Shown here piece by piece: positions 17,604-25,897 of a stretch of 64,000 bases of DNA; the stretch's first letter is position 1; each line of letters opens with the position of its first letter. The DNA is taken from NCBI GenBank assembly GCA_016708315.1, contig JADJGC010000002.1:1-64000 (forward strand), given 5' to 3'. The DNA is from a bacterium (lineage in GTDB: Bacteria > Zixibacteria > MSB-5A5 > CAIYYT01). Both the position numbers and the translations under genes were made by a program. The notes under the pieces were generated by a model. It had not been told where the DNA came from. It did not search any database and worked only from the letters and a program-made list of their open reading frames with translations.

Positions 17604-19398
17604 ATGACCAAGATTGTTACCGGCATCCTGCTCTTGATCCTGCTGTCTGCTTCGACAGCTCTGGCCGTGCGTCCCGACACCATTAAAGTCGAAGTCGACT
17701 ACATGGTTGGCGTCGGGCATTCGCACAAACTGCAACCGGCGGAAGTGGCGATGATAGTCCAGACATTTGCTTGTCAGGGAATTGTGATGATAATCGAAGT
17801 TTCGGACTCAGTTCCGCATACGGACAACATGACGGGCAGTCCGTTTTTCGGCAATATGGCGTCGGGAGGATTTGGCTGGTACAAGCAGAATTACATGGAT
17901 CATCTCGGCGATCCGGGTTGGCATTATTGCATTATGGCACACAACTACAATGGCGGCTCCAGTTCCGGGTTGGGAGAATTAGCGGGTGATGATTTCATTG
18001 TCTCGCTTGGATCGTGGTCGGGCCAGATTGGGACGCCGTTCCAGCGCGCCTCCACTTTGGTGCATGAACTTGGACACAATCTTAATCTGCGTCATGCCGG
18101 CAATCAGGATGAGGGCGCGATTGGGCAGTACAAACCAAATTATGCGAGCGTGATGGCATATCGCTATCAAGTAGATGCTGTACGTCGCGAGATGCTTTGT
18201 TCGGAACTTGCAGAGGATACGTTGATTGATCTGAAGAATCTCGACTATTCTGACGGTACACGTCCGCCGCTTAATGAGGCTGCTTTGATCGAATCTACCG
18301 GCATTGGCTACGGTCCGGTTGACTGGAATTGCAACGGTATCATCGATGTTGCGCCGGTGTCAAAGGACCTGCGCGATTTTGACTGGTGCGGTTCAAACAC
18401 TACGCTGCAGACTCTCACCGATTACGACGATTGGGATAATCTGCTCGATGTAACCTTGTTCAAGAGTGCGGCGATCGGTCAGACAGAAGAAATCGCCGAG
18501 TGCTTGACGTATGATGAATACGAGTTATTCTCCCGGAGCAAGTTGGCGCCGTGTGACCCACCGATTGTCGTGGTTGAACCATGCACATACCAATACATCT
18601 GCCATGATACCGACCTCGATGGATGGGGCGACCCGGACGACACGCTGAATAATTGCGAGTTGGACAATTGCGGAACGACATTTAATCCCGATCAGAGTGA
18701 TGTCGACGGCGACAGCATCGGGGATGTCTGCGATCCGGATGCCGATAATGATGGATTGTTAAACGAGAACGATAACTGCGATTTGGTTGTCAATCTGGGA
18801 CAGGAAGATTTTGACAGCGATGGTGTCGGCGATCCCGTGCGACAACTGCCCGGCGGTATCGAATCCTAACCAGCTCGATGAAGACAACGATGGAGTCGGG
18901 GATCTGTGCGACGGCCAGGTACACATTTACACGACGACGCTTCCCGATGCATATAATGGTCAGCCGTACTTCTTCCAGTTTGACGGAGCTGGAGGAATCC
19001 CGCCGTTGAACTGGACGATGCTTGGCGGCGATTTGCCGTTTGGTTGTGTGTTCAATGGCGCTGCGGGCACTGTGACCGGTACGCCGACATTCAATGCGAC
19101 ATACTTCTTCACGGTTGAACTTCGCGACTCGCAGGATCCGTTCAATTCCGACACGGTAAATGTCAGCATCGACGTTGTTGACCCGCAATACATTTGCGGC
19201 GACTCGGACGGAAGTCTGGCAATTACGGTGTCCGACGTTGTGTTCCTGATCAACTATATTTTTGGCGGCGGTCCGGCGCCTGATCCGATTCAGGCCGGCG
19301 ATGCCGATTGCAGCGGCGGGGTGACGATTTCCGATGCGGTGTATCTGATCAGTTACATCTTCGGTGGTGGACCGGCTCCATGTTCGGCATGTGATTAG
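17604..19398 (+). CDS. Secreted metzincin-type metalloprotease with TSP3, Ig-like and dockerin-like repeats; single frameshift
   Basis: Signal peptide at residues 1-21 (...STALA). The protease part has HELGHNLNLRH, the HExxHxxGxxH-like zinc motif with the third ligand as His, and a following SVMAYRY Met-turn, as expected for metzincins. It is followed by thrombospondin type-3-like calcium repeats (DNCGTTFNPDQSDVDGDSIG, DPDADNDGLLNENDNCD), an Ig-like putative adhesion domain (LPDAYNGQPYFFQF ... GTVTGTPT) and two C-terminal dockerin-like repeats ending GGGPAPC. The frame breaks at 18834-18837: GATCCCGTGCGAC must lose one base to give GDPCDNCP, the standard TSP3 continuation. The two halves are 17604-18869 and about 18787-19398. 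An assembly error is likelier than real loss. Confidence 0.85.
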
Positions 19399-19418
19399 TA
19401 AGTTGTATTGATATCACA

Positions 19419-19461
19419 GAAAACGTCCCGTGCCGATTTGATCGGTGCGGGACGTTTTTTG
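19419..19461 (+). terminator. Intrinsic terminator after the metalloprotease gene
   Basis: AAAACGTCCCG...CGAT-TTG-ATCG...CGGGACGTTTTTT: long stem (two central G-T wobbles) followed directly by six Ts, starting about 20 bp after the stop codon. Confidence 0.9.
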
Positions 19462-19493
19462 TTTGGAGGAGAAAAGCCGTGGGTGAAAAGATT

Positions 19494-19553
19494 GGCAGGT
19501 TTCCGGTGAAGGGTAGAGGAAATGTTGAGGTCGCGTCGGCAAGGAAACCTGCC
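19494..19553. repeat. Inverted repeat GGCAGGTTTCC / GGAAACCTGCC
   Basis: Perfect 11-bp arms at 19494-19504 and 19543-19553, 38 bp apart, between the protease and dCMP deaminase genes. It is followed by a CCCGC-TTTG-GGCGGG hairpin (about 19589-19604) related to the palindrome at 10621. It looks like extragenic repeat debris. Confidence 0.5.
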
Positions 19554-19639
19554 CTACTGGGCACCAACATCATGGAACACTTTATCTGCCCGCTTTGGGC
19601 GGGGATGACAACTGATGATGATTGAGTGGCCCACATGAA

Positions 19640-20134
19640 CTAGAATTTGGAGAAGTCGAGAGTGATCGATGTTGTTTTCGGGACAAGTTGGATGCACTCA
19701 ATACGAGCCATCGTGAACATCTTGCGGGCGGCGATGAACAACTCATCGTGCGCATACTTGTCGCTCAGGTAGATCACTTTTTTGATTCCGACCTGGATAA
19801 TCAGCTTGGCGCATTCATTACAAGGGAACAGGCTGACATAGAGACGAGCTCCGGCGAGAGTGGCTTGCGTGCTATTGACGATAGCGTTCATCTCGGCGTG
19901 GCAGACATAGGGGTACTTGGTGTCGAGGCGGCTCTCGGCTTCGCGGCTCCAAGGCAATTCATCATCACTAAGTCCGATGGGAAATCCATTATAGCCGATG
20001 CCGACGATTTTATTTTTGTCGCTGACGATGCAGGCGCCGACCTGCGTGCTGGGGTCTTTGCTGCGCTGGGCTGATAGAAGAGCGACACCCATAAAGTAAT
20101 CATCCCAGCTTAAGTAATCCGTCCGTTTCTTCAT
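19640..20134 (-). CDS. dCMP/cytidine deaminase family protein (deoxycytidylate deaminase)
   Basis: 164 residues, cytosolic. Zinc-dependent deaminase motifs are complete: CHAEMNAI (His ligand and catalytic Glu) and PCNECAK (two Cys ligands). The N-terminal DDYFMGVALLSAQRSKDPSTQ and GIGYNGFP are typical of dCMP deaminase/ComEB-type proteins. It should convert dCMP to dUMP for thymidylate synthesis. Single gene, divergent from the NfeD-flotillin pair. Confidence 0.92.
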   Translation of the reverse strand: MKKRTDYLSWDDYFMGVALLSAQRSKDPSTQVGACIVSDKNKIVGIGYNGFPIGLSDDELPWSREAESRLDTKYPYVCHAEMNAIVNSTQATLAGARLYVSLFPCNECAKLIIQVGIKKVIYLSDKYAHDELFIAARKMFTMARIECIQLVPKTTSITLDFSKF

Positions 20135-20316
20135 CGGGGCATATTACGAGATTTCAAGCTTCGAAACAATCGAATTTGCAAACTTGGAAGGGTGGAAACT
20201 CGCCTGAATAGTTCACTTTTTTGCGAATTTTTGAAGATTTCCTACATGGGGGAAGGCAAAACCATTTAATTATGGTACAGGCAAGCACATGCGATACACT
20301 GCAAGGAGGTGTTGAA

Positions 20317-20841
20317 ATGTTGTTATTCGCAACGATAGGAATACTCGGTTTTGCGATTCTCCTGATTAGCCTGCTGTTCAGCCACGATCACGATCATGAT
20401 TTTTCGAATCCTGACAGTGACGTACTCAGTGATGGCGACGGTGGTCCATCAATATTCTCGGTCAAAATTCTGGCCATTGCGATGGTCGGGTTTGGTGTCA
20501 CCGGATTTGGTGTCATCGCCGGCACCGACTACACGATGCTGATTGCTTCGCTCTTCGGAATCGGCGGCGCATTAGTGATGGGGTTGATTGGGTTCACAAT
20601 CATCAAGACGATCTGGAAGCAGCAAGCGTCCTCGACAATCACGCGTTCGGATATCATCGGAGCGGTCGGGAGATTGATCGATGCAATTCCTGCGAACGGC
20701 GTCGGACAGATTGCGTGCAGTGTCAGAGGGCGAGAAGATACATTTATGGCGCGGACTAAGGATGGACATGCTATACCGCTGGGCCACACTGTTAAGATTG
20801 TAGACAAAGTGGGGCAGCACGTCATTGTCGAAGAGGGATAA
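20317..20841 (+). CDS. NfeD-like membrane protein, flotillin partner
   Basis: About 174 residues from ATG 20317, which has a perfect AAGGAGGT site; in-frame codons further upstream lack support. A first hydrophobic helix (MLLFATIGILGFAILLISLL) is followed by a charged loop SHDHDHDFSNPDSD, two more hydrophobic segments (residues ~49-100) and a C-terminal OB-fold-like domain (~115-174; IGAVGRLIDAIPANGVGQI). This matches the short NfeD1b/YuaF type, which is normally encoded next to flotillin, as here (41 bp upstream of it). The HDHDHD run could bind metal. It probably helps assemble flotillin membrane microdomains. Confidence 0.85.
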   Translation: MLLFATIGILGFAILLISLLFSHDHDHDFSNPDSDVLSDGDGGPSIFSVKILAIAMVGFGVTGFGVIAGTDYTMLIASLFGIGGALVMGLIGFTIIKTIWKQQASSTITRSDIIGAVGRLIDAIPANGVGQIACSVRGREDTFMARTKDGHAIPLGHTVKIVDKVGQHVIVEEG

Positions 20842-20882
20842 TTTGACAGCGACAGAGGTTTCAATTCAATAAGGAGAATACA

Positions 20883-22490
20883 GTGATAGACCTATTCACC
20901 AACTTCATGTGGCCGATTCTGGCATTTATAACACTGATGGCCATTATCATTTTGGTCCGCATCATGACGAGTTTCTACGTCAAGGTGCCGCCGCACAAAG
21001 CAGCGTTCTTCTATGGTGCGAAATCTGGCGCGAAGAAGGGTGCCGAGACACTTGTGACGGGCGCGGGAGTTTCTGCGGTGCGATTGCTTCCGGCGGGAAC
21101 GGTCGTAGTGACTGGCGGCGGACGATTGAGGAAGCCGATCATTGAAGCAGTAGAGTTCTTGGACCTTTCGGAAATCACGCTTCAAGTCCAAACCAAGAAT
21201 ATGGCAAACAAGGACGGCGTGTTGATAACGGTAGAAGCGCTCGCCAATATTCGTTTTAAGGATGATGCTGATTCGCTGTTGATTGCTGGCGGACGATTTT
21301 TGGGCAAGACGGCGCAGGATATACGCCAGACTGCACAGGAGACGTTGGAATCGAATTTGCGCGGTGTAATCGGACGACTGACGGTGGAAGAGTTGATCAA
21401 TGACCGCGAAAAGTTCCGCACTGAAGTACTCAAGGAAGCGGGAGAGGATCTCGCACGACTGGGAATACAGATCGATGTGTTTAACCCGCAGTCGATTACC
21501 GATACGCAGGGATACATCGAGGCGCTTGGTAAGAAGCGCACAGCCGAGGTTCAGCGCGATGCTTCGATTGGCGAAGCGGAAGCACAAGCGGAAGCCAAGA
21601 AGCGTTCGACGACAGCTGCACAGCAGGCTGAAGTCGTAAACCAGGAAAACGAAAAAATCAAAGCGGAAGCGACCAAGCGAACGGATGTTGCGAGGCAGCA
21701 GTACTATGCTGAAGTCGCAATGGAGACGGCTACTGCCAGCCAGGCCGGACCGCTTGCGACTGCGCGTGCCAAGCAGAACGTTGTGGTGGCCGAGGTGAAG
21801 ATCGAAGAAGAGCAGGCGCGCGCATTAATCGCGGTGGAAGAACAGAACATCAAGCGCGAGGAGAAAAAGCAGGAAGCTGATGTTGTAGTTCCAGCCAAAG
21901 CCAAGGCTGATGCACAGGTCAAAGAGGCCGCCGGTTATCAACTTGCACAAGAAGCGCGGGCAGCCGGTGACAACAAGGCGATCATTTTGCGCGCTGATGC
22001 AGAATCACATAAGCGCAAGGTTGAGGGGCTAGGCTTGGGAGTCGCGATCGAGGCCGAGGGTCTTGCACGAGCAAAGGTTACAAGAGAGACCGGTATCGCC
22101 GAGGCAGAAGTCATCCGGCAGAAACTTCTTGCCGAGGCAGAAGGTCTGGCGAAGAAAGCGGAAGCGTACAAGCAATTCAGTCAGGCTGCAATCTTGCTTG
22201 AGGTGGCACGTGAATTGCCGCCAGTGATCACGGCATTTGCGTCAGTATTTGGTGCTATTGCGGCACCGCTGGGTAATGTTGATAAGGTCATCATGTATGA
22301 CGGCGGCGGCAACAGCGAAGGGCAGGGGAGTTCGATGACGCGGCTGGCAATGATGGGTCCGAAGATGTTAGGACAGCTTCTTGACAGTGCGCAGGCGATG
22401 GGTTTCGATATCGAAGGGTTGCTTAATCTCGCAAAGGTTAAGGTCGCTGACGCAGACAACAAAGTGACGACTTCTCAGAAGAAGGAATAG
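20883..22490 (+). CDS. Flotillin family protein (FloT/YqiK-like)
   Basis: 535 residues from GTG 20883 with AAGGAG six bases upstream. One N-terminal membrane segment (~7-27) precedes an SPFH/band-7 domain (~30-200, with PPHKAAFFYGAKSG, LQVQTKNMANKDGV) and a long Ala/Glu/Lys-rich coiled coil (~215-420, many EAE and AxAE repeats) as in flotillins, then a C-terminal oligomerisation region (QAAILLEVARELPPVITAFA). It scaffolds membrane microdomains. It forms a two-gene operon with the NfeD-like gene and ends in a strong terminator. Confidence 0.92.
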   Translation: MIDLFTNFMWPILAFITLMAIIILVRIMTSFYVKVPPHKAAFFYGAKSGAKKGAETLVTGAGVSAVRLLPAGTVVVTGGGRLRKPIIEAVEFLDLSEITLQVQTKNMANKDGVLITVEALANIRFKDDADSLLIAGGRFLGKTAQDIRQTAQETLESNLRGVIGRLTVEELINDREKFRTEVLKEAGEDLARLGIQIDVFNPQSITDTQGYIEALGKKRTAEVQRDASIGEAEAQAEAKKRSTTAAQQAEVVNQENEKIKAEATKRTDVARQQYYAEVAMETATASQAGPLATARAKQNVVVAEVKIEEEQARALIAVEEQNIKREEKKQEADVVVPAKAKADAQVKEAAGYQLAQEARAAGDNKAIILRADAESHKRKVEGLGLGVAIEAEGLARAKVTRETGIAEAEVIRQKLLAEAEGLAKKAEAYKQFSQAAILLEVARELPPVITAFASVFGAIAAPLGNVDKVIMYDGGGNSEGQGSSMTRLAMMGPKMLGQLLDSAQAMGFDIEGLLNLAKVKVADADNKVTTSQKKE

Positions 22491-22509
22491 TCGAAGTTCA
22501 GAATTGCGA

Positions 22510-23226
22510 TCAGTTAGTAGAAGTAAGGCTGAGTGATTTGTCACTCAGCCTTTTTTGATTGCGACATCTATCATTTGGTGATTTCAAGCGCCTTGTCGGG
22601 AAGGCCGATTCGAGCTGCAGATACAGCGTCAGTTTATCGATAGTATTACGAAGATGTGCTTTAATAGCAGGAGCGGTGAGGTGGAGCAGTGTTGCGGCGG
22701 ATTCTATTGACTTTCCCGAGGCCAAAATTGCTGCGACTTGATATTCAAGATTGGTCAGTCTAATCGCCTTGTAGATCGACTGAATGCGGTCCTCCCGAAA
22801 TGCATCTTCGACGATTAGTTTCAGTATTGAGTTTTGCAATGGCGAAGGCAGCAGCTTTGCGCCGTTGGCAACTGACCTGATTGTGTGCAAGAATACCTCG
22901 AGTGAAGCGTCTCGCCGCAAGTAACCAGCGATTCCTGCTCCTTCATAAACAACGGCGCCTTCTCGCGCGAGGACAAAATCAATTACAACGATTTTGGCTT
23001 GAGGTAGCTGCTTGTTGAGCAAGACCAACATCCTCTGCGTCTTCTGTGTTCTAGTCCCGGGGGCAATCAATACGATTTGCGGCGAGAACGCTTTGGCTTG
23101 TTCCAGCGCACTGCGAGTTCCAGTTGATGCCACTGCAGTGATGTCAACCTGTTCGTTGAGAAGTGAGATTATTCCGTTTCTCAAGAGCCGGCTGGTTTCG
23201 ATCAGGAGAATCCTCAGTTTGTCCAC
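22510..23226 (-). CDS. LuxR-type response regulator paralog with degenerate receiver
   Basis: 238 residues from GTG 23226 (AGAGGA upstream). It aligns with the neighbouring regulator (23394-24077) across both domains: a CheY-like receiver (1-120) and a LuxR-type helix-turn-helix (~165-220). The phospho-acceptor Asp55 of the neighbour is Ala here (VLIAPGT against VLLDLGL), the acidic E10-D11 pair is E10-T11, and the conserved Lys of the FILKDA motif is Arg (YLRRDA). It cannot be phosphorylated by the usual chemistry. The helix-turn-helix has also drifted (SIESAATLLHLTAPAIKAHL). Its last codons overlap the flotillin terminator hairpin. Possibly a constitutive or ligand-controlled regulator, or a partner of its neighbour. 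Confidence 0.82.
   Translation of the reverse strand: MDKLRILLIETSRLLRNGIISLLNEQVDITAVASTGTRSALEQAKAFSPQIVLIAPGTRTQKTQRMLVLLNKQLPQAKIVVIDFVLAREGAVVYEGAGIAGYLRRDASLEVFLHTIRSVANGAKLLPSPLQNSILKLIVEDAFREDRIQSIYKAIRLTNLEYQVAAILASGKSIESAATLLHLTAPAIKAHLRNTIDKLTLYLQLESAFPTRRLKSPNDRCRNQKRLSDKSLSLTSTN
22525..22556 (+). terminator. Terminator of the NfeD-flotillin operon
   Basis: AAGGCTGAGTGA-TTTG-TCACTCAGCCTT followed by a T run; 12-bp perfect stem. It lies within the last codons of the convergent response-regulator gene. Confidence 0.93.
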
Positions 23227-23393
23227 TCGTCCTCTAATTCAAAGTCTCGGCGAAGTAGTCTAAAGGTATGTGTGTGTGGGCTGCGGCTGGAAAGCACACA
23301 CGATGGTTTACACTTATTGATTACGACTAATCAAGTCGAAAAAACTATCGCTCTTGGGATTGAAAAGGGGTCTAGGTCTTCGGAAAGATAGGT

Positions 23394-24077
23394 TTAGGAG
23401 GAGGGTTTATCTGGATCAGGTCGCTTAACATTGTAGGGAAGATTGGCATACGAGGCTAATTCAAGTCGAGTATGCAAAGACAATTTCTCGAGTATGTTGT
23501 GGACATGACTCTTAACCGTATGAACGGCAATGTTGAGTGCAATTGCGATCTCTTTGTTGCTCTTGCCGTCAGCAATAAGAGCGATCACGTCTTGTTCACG
23601 TCGAGTCATTTTGACAGATGATGGCATCTTCTTGACTTTTCCGCTCTTGAGAGCATGCTCTATGATTTGGGAGAAGAGCGAATCTGTCATGAGAGCAGGG
23701 AGGACTTTCATTCCCCGTGCTACTGTTCGGATAGTATCGAGGAAGTCGTAGAGCGTAGCGTCCTTCAGGATGAAACCGGAAACGCCAGCCTTGACCAGTT
23801 CCACAACATCAGCATGAGATGGAACAAGATCCATTATGACGATCTGGGAATTGGGAATGTCCCTGCGGAATTCTTCCACGATGTTCAGGCTGTCCTGATA
23901 TTTTAGGCCGAGATCGAGAAGTACGACGTGCGGCGCCAACTGTGCCGCGATTTCGAGCGCATCGGTGTCACCCGCCGATGCCTGTACTTCCATGTCTGAC
24001 TCCGCGCTGATCATCTTGACAATGCCTTCACGAAGCAGTCGATTGTCCTCAATTACGAGAACCCTGATTTTGGGCAC
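23394..24077 (-). CDS. LuxR/NarL-family response regulator
   Basis: 227 residues from GTG 24077, with a GGAGAAGG site upstream. The receiver domain (1-120) has E10/D11, phospho-acceptor D55 (VVLLDLG) and the Lys of FILKDA. The LuxR HTH (~155-215) reads MTRREQDVIALIADGKSNKE and AVHTVKSHVHNILEKL, a standard DNA-binding helix. No sensor kinase is adjacent, so its input is unknown. It is the likely parent of the tandem degenerate paralog 170 bp downstream. Confidence 0.92.
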   Translation of the reverse strand: MPKIRVLVIEDNRLLREGIVKMISAESDMEVQASAGDTDALEIAAQLAPHVVLLDLGLKYQDSLNIVEEFRRDIPNSQIVIMDLVPSHADVVELVKAGVSGFILKDATLYDFLDTIRTVARGMKVLPALMTDSLFSQIIEHALKSGKVKKMPSSVKMTRREQDVIALIADGKSNKEIAIALNIAVHTVKSHVHNILEKLSLHTRLELASYANLPYNVKRPDPDKPSS

Positions 24078-24431
24078 GAGAACCTTCTCCGCCGTAATAC
24101 AATTGGTGAATCAGGTACAGGAATGAGGAAGGCCTACGCCGTGCTTCCCAGGAAGAAGGTTGAAATACGTTGCCCTGATATTCTACATTAGATAATGCTC
24201 ACGTAACAAGAGCTACGCTGAGAGGGTCTGATTTGTTAGAGGTTAAGTTAGGGGCCATTAACTGCAGGTGCCGGGGTACCGGTTTAACTTGCCAGTTTGA
24301 GTCGATGGTTCACAATTCGTTGTCAGGAACAGTCTTTGGCGGGCGGTTTCGGCAGTCTCCGGTCCGCTATTCAATTCTGAGGAATGCGCTGGAATCAGTC
24401 ACTGCCTCAAAAAGCTAGGATTCGGAATCAC
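24078..24431. other. Intergenic region upstream of a response-regulator gene and tRNA-Leu
   Basis: About 350 bp, no convincing gene; a 61-residue ORF (24233-24418) has no ribosome site or family features. It presumably holds the promoter of the minus-strand regulator. I could not assign elements with confidence. Confidence 0.5.
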
Positions 24432-24460
24432 TTGACAGCGCAGACGGAAAAGATTATACA
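24432..24460 (+). promoter_or_regulatory. Sigma-70 promoter of tRNA-Leu
   Basis: TTGACA (24432-24437), exactly 17 bp, TATACA (24455-24460), ending 10 bp before the mature tRNA. The 17 bp TCGGAATCACTTGACAG that include the -35 box recur at about 32156-32172. Confidence 0.85.
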
Positions 24461-24470
24461 ATCACCGTTT

Positions 24471-24555
24471 GCCGGAGTGGTGAAATTGGTAGACGCACCG
24501 GACTCAAAATCCGGCGGGCCATAAACCCGTGGGGGTTCGATTCCCCCCTCCGGCA
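24471..24555 (+). tRNA. tRNA-Leu (anticodon CAA)
   Basis: 85-nt class II tRNA. The acceptor stem GCCGGAG/CTCCGGC is perfect; the D-arm has GGTAGAC; the anticodon stem CCGGA/TCCGG encloses the loop CTCAAAA with anticodon CAA; a variable arm (GCGGGCCATAAACCCGT) and a T-arm GGGGG-TTCGATT-CCCCC follow. Discriminator A; CCA is not encoded. It reads UUG codons. Confidence 0.97.
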
Positions 24556-24646
24556 TTTGATCAGAGATTTCGATTGGAGTGTTTGATCAGGCAAAAAGGG
24601 CGGATTTAAATTCATGAGATTGTTCACAGAAATTGATATGCAAGAG

Positions 24647-24682
24647 AAATGGTGAGGCGCTATGTGCATCCTCACCATTTTC
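24647..24682. terminator. Bidirectional terminator candidate
   Basis: 11-bp perfect arms AAATGGTGAGG / CCTCACCATTT (24647-24657 and 24670-24680) followed by Ts, placed between tRNA-Leu (+) and the convergent end of the Exb/Ton operon (-). Confidence 0.65.
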
Positions 24683-24779
24683 GAGCAAGTAGAAGATTCT
24701 ACTTTAGAGATTCAACGAAGTAGAGTCTTCCAGGGACGGTAATCGAGATACGTGTCTGTTATCTTCTTACTGAATTCGG

Positions 24780-25883
24780 TTATTTGTCCTTCTTCTTCTT
24801 TTTGTCCTTGTCATCGACAACCGGCGGTAGCTCGCGTCGCTCGATGAGGTTGTAGACGAAATCCTTTTGGCTTTCCAGGATGATTTGATCGTAAGCCGTC
24901 TTGTTGAATAGCTCGCTGTCGCGTTCGAGGTAGTTACTGCCGAATTCTTCCTTGGGGATAATCAGCTTGTTGGCGTAGCGATCGACAATTTTGTAAGGCG
25001 GTTTGACGCTGAAGTTGTAGCGGCCAAATTCGACATTTTTGAAGTCGAAGATTCGGCCTTCATCGAGACGCACCAACTCAAAATCTGATGGCGACAGCGT
25101 GTCATAAGTAATTCCCGATTCAGAATAGACCGCAGCGACCGGCACAAAATTGAACGCGTAATTGGTCGTTAGGTAGAGGTACTGCGATGAATCGAGTCCG
25201 GCGGTGAATTCCTTTGAAAAGATGTAGTTCTTGTCGTCATAGATCTGGTACTCACCGGGCGGGACATAGAAGTAGAAGAACTCGCGTTTTTCCTTGAGGC
25301 GGCGATTGAGATAGCGCTCGGCGGTACGGATGACGTACTTCTCTTCGTCATTCAACATGCCCTGCCTGAGTTTCAGTTGAACCGGATTGTCGAGGAGCTT
25401 CTTTTCTGGAATAAGCTCATTGAAGGCATTACAAGTCGCGAACTTGTACATCCACTCTTTCTGGACGAAGTTCAACTGGTCGCGATACGACAGGTCGGTG
25501 GAACTGTCGATGTAGGCACGATAGGAAGGTAGCAGGGTTTCGAGTTCGGTCAATCCCCACCACGCCCATGAAGGGCTGTTGAGATTGTAGTGCAGAATCA
25601 CAAAGCGGGCATAGGATGAACCCAGCATTTGATCGTAAAGCTCGCCCTTGTTGCCGGAATAGAACCAGATCGCCCATTGGCGGTGCATATTCTGAACGGC
25701 CATATCGGACACGAACAGGCGGTCGATGTCTGAGGTTAATACCTTTGAGACCTCGAGGAACTCCTGCATATCCTCATTGAGGTCGGTAATTTCCTGTGTA
25801 TTGGCGAATACCGGGATCGCAAAGAGCGATAGCAGGCTCACGGCCAAGATAACCGCCTTGGACTTTGAGATAAATGTTTTCAC
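24780..25883 (-). CDS. Exported protein of unknown function, last gene of the Exb/Ton operon
   Basis: 367 residues from GTG 25883 with AAGGAG seven bases upstream. Signal peptide MKTFISKSKAVILAVSLLSL... ending near PVFA. The mature protein has an aromatic-rich helical N-terminal half (HRQWAIWFYSGNKGELYDQM, SWAWWGLTELETLL), a beta-rich region (REFFYFYVPPGEYQIYDDKN) and a very basic/acidic tail, DDKDKKKKKDK. I do not recognise a family. It follows the gene at 25898 by 15 bp. Context suggests an envelope role dependent on ExbB/ExbD energy, which is inference. Confidence 0.8.
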   Translation of the reverse strand: MKTFISKSKAVILAVSLLSLFAIPVFANTQEITDLNEDMQEFLEVSKVLTSDIDRLFVSDMAVQNMHRQWAIWFYSGNKGELYDQMLGSSYARFVILHYNLNSPSWAWWGLTELETLLPSYRAYIDSSTDLSYRDQLNFVQKEWMYKFATCNAFNELIPEKKLLDNPVQLKLRQGMLNDEEKYVIRTAERYLNRRLKEKREFFYFYVPPGEYQIYDDKNYIFSKEFTAGLDSSQYLYLTTNYAFNFVPVAAVYSESGITYDTLSPSDFELVRLDEGRIFDFKNVEFGRYNFSVKPPYKIVDRYANKLIIPKEEFGSNYLERDSELFNKTAYDQIILESQKDFVYNLIERRELPPVVDDKDKKKKKDK

Positions 25884-25897
25884 TGATATACTCCTTA

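Noticed and set aside
22541..22556. Terminator as the end of the minus-strand regulator
   Set aside because: The T tract lies on the plus-strand side, so it serves the flotillin operon; the regulator merely overlaps it.
24215..24240. CTGAGAGGG resembling a THI-box core
   Set aside because: The other conserved TPP riboswitch segments are missing and no thiamine gene is downstream.
24454..24678. Minus-strand ORF with GESNPHG motif
   Set aside because: This is the usual antisense translation of a tRNA gene.
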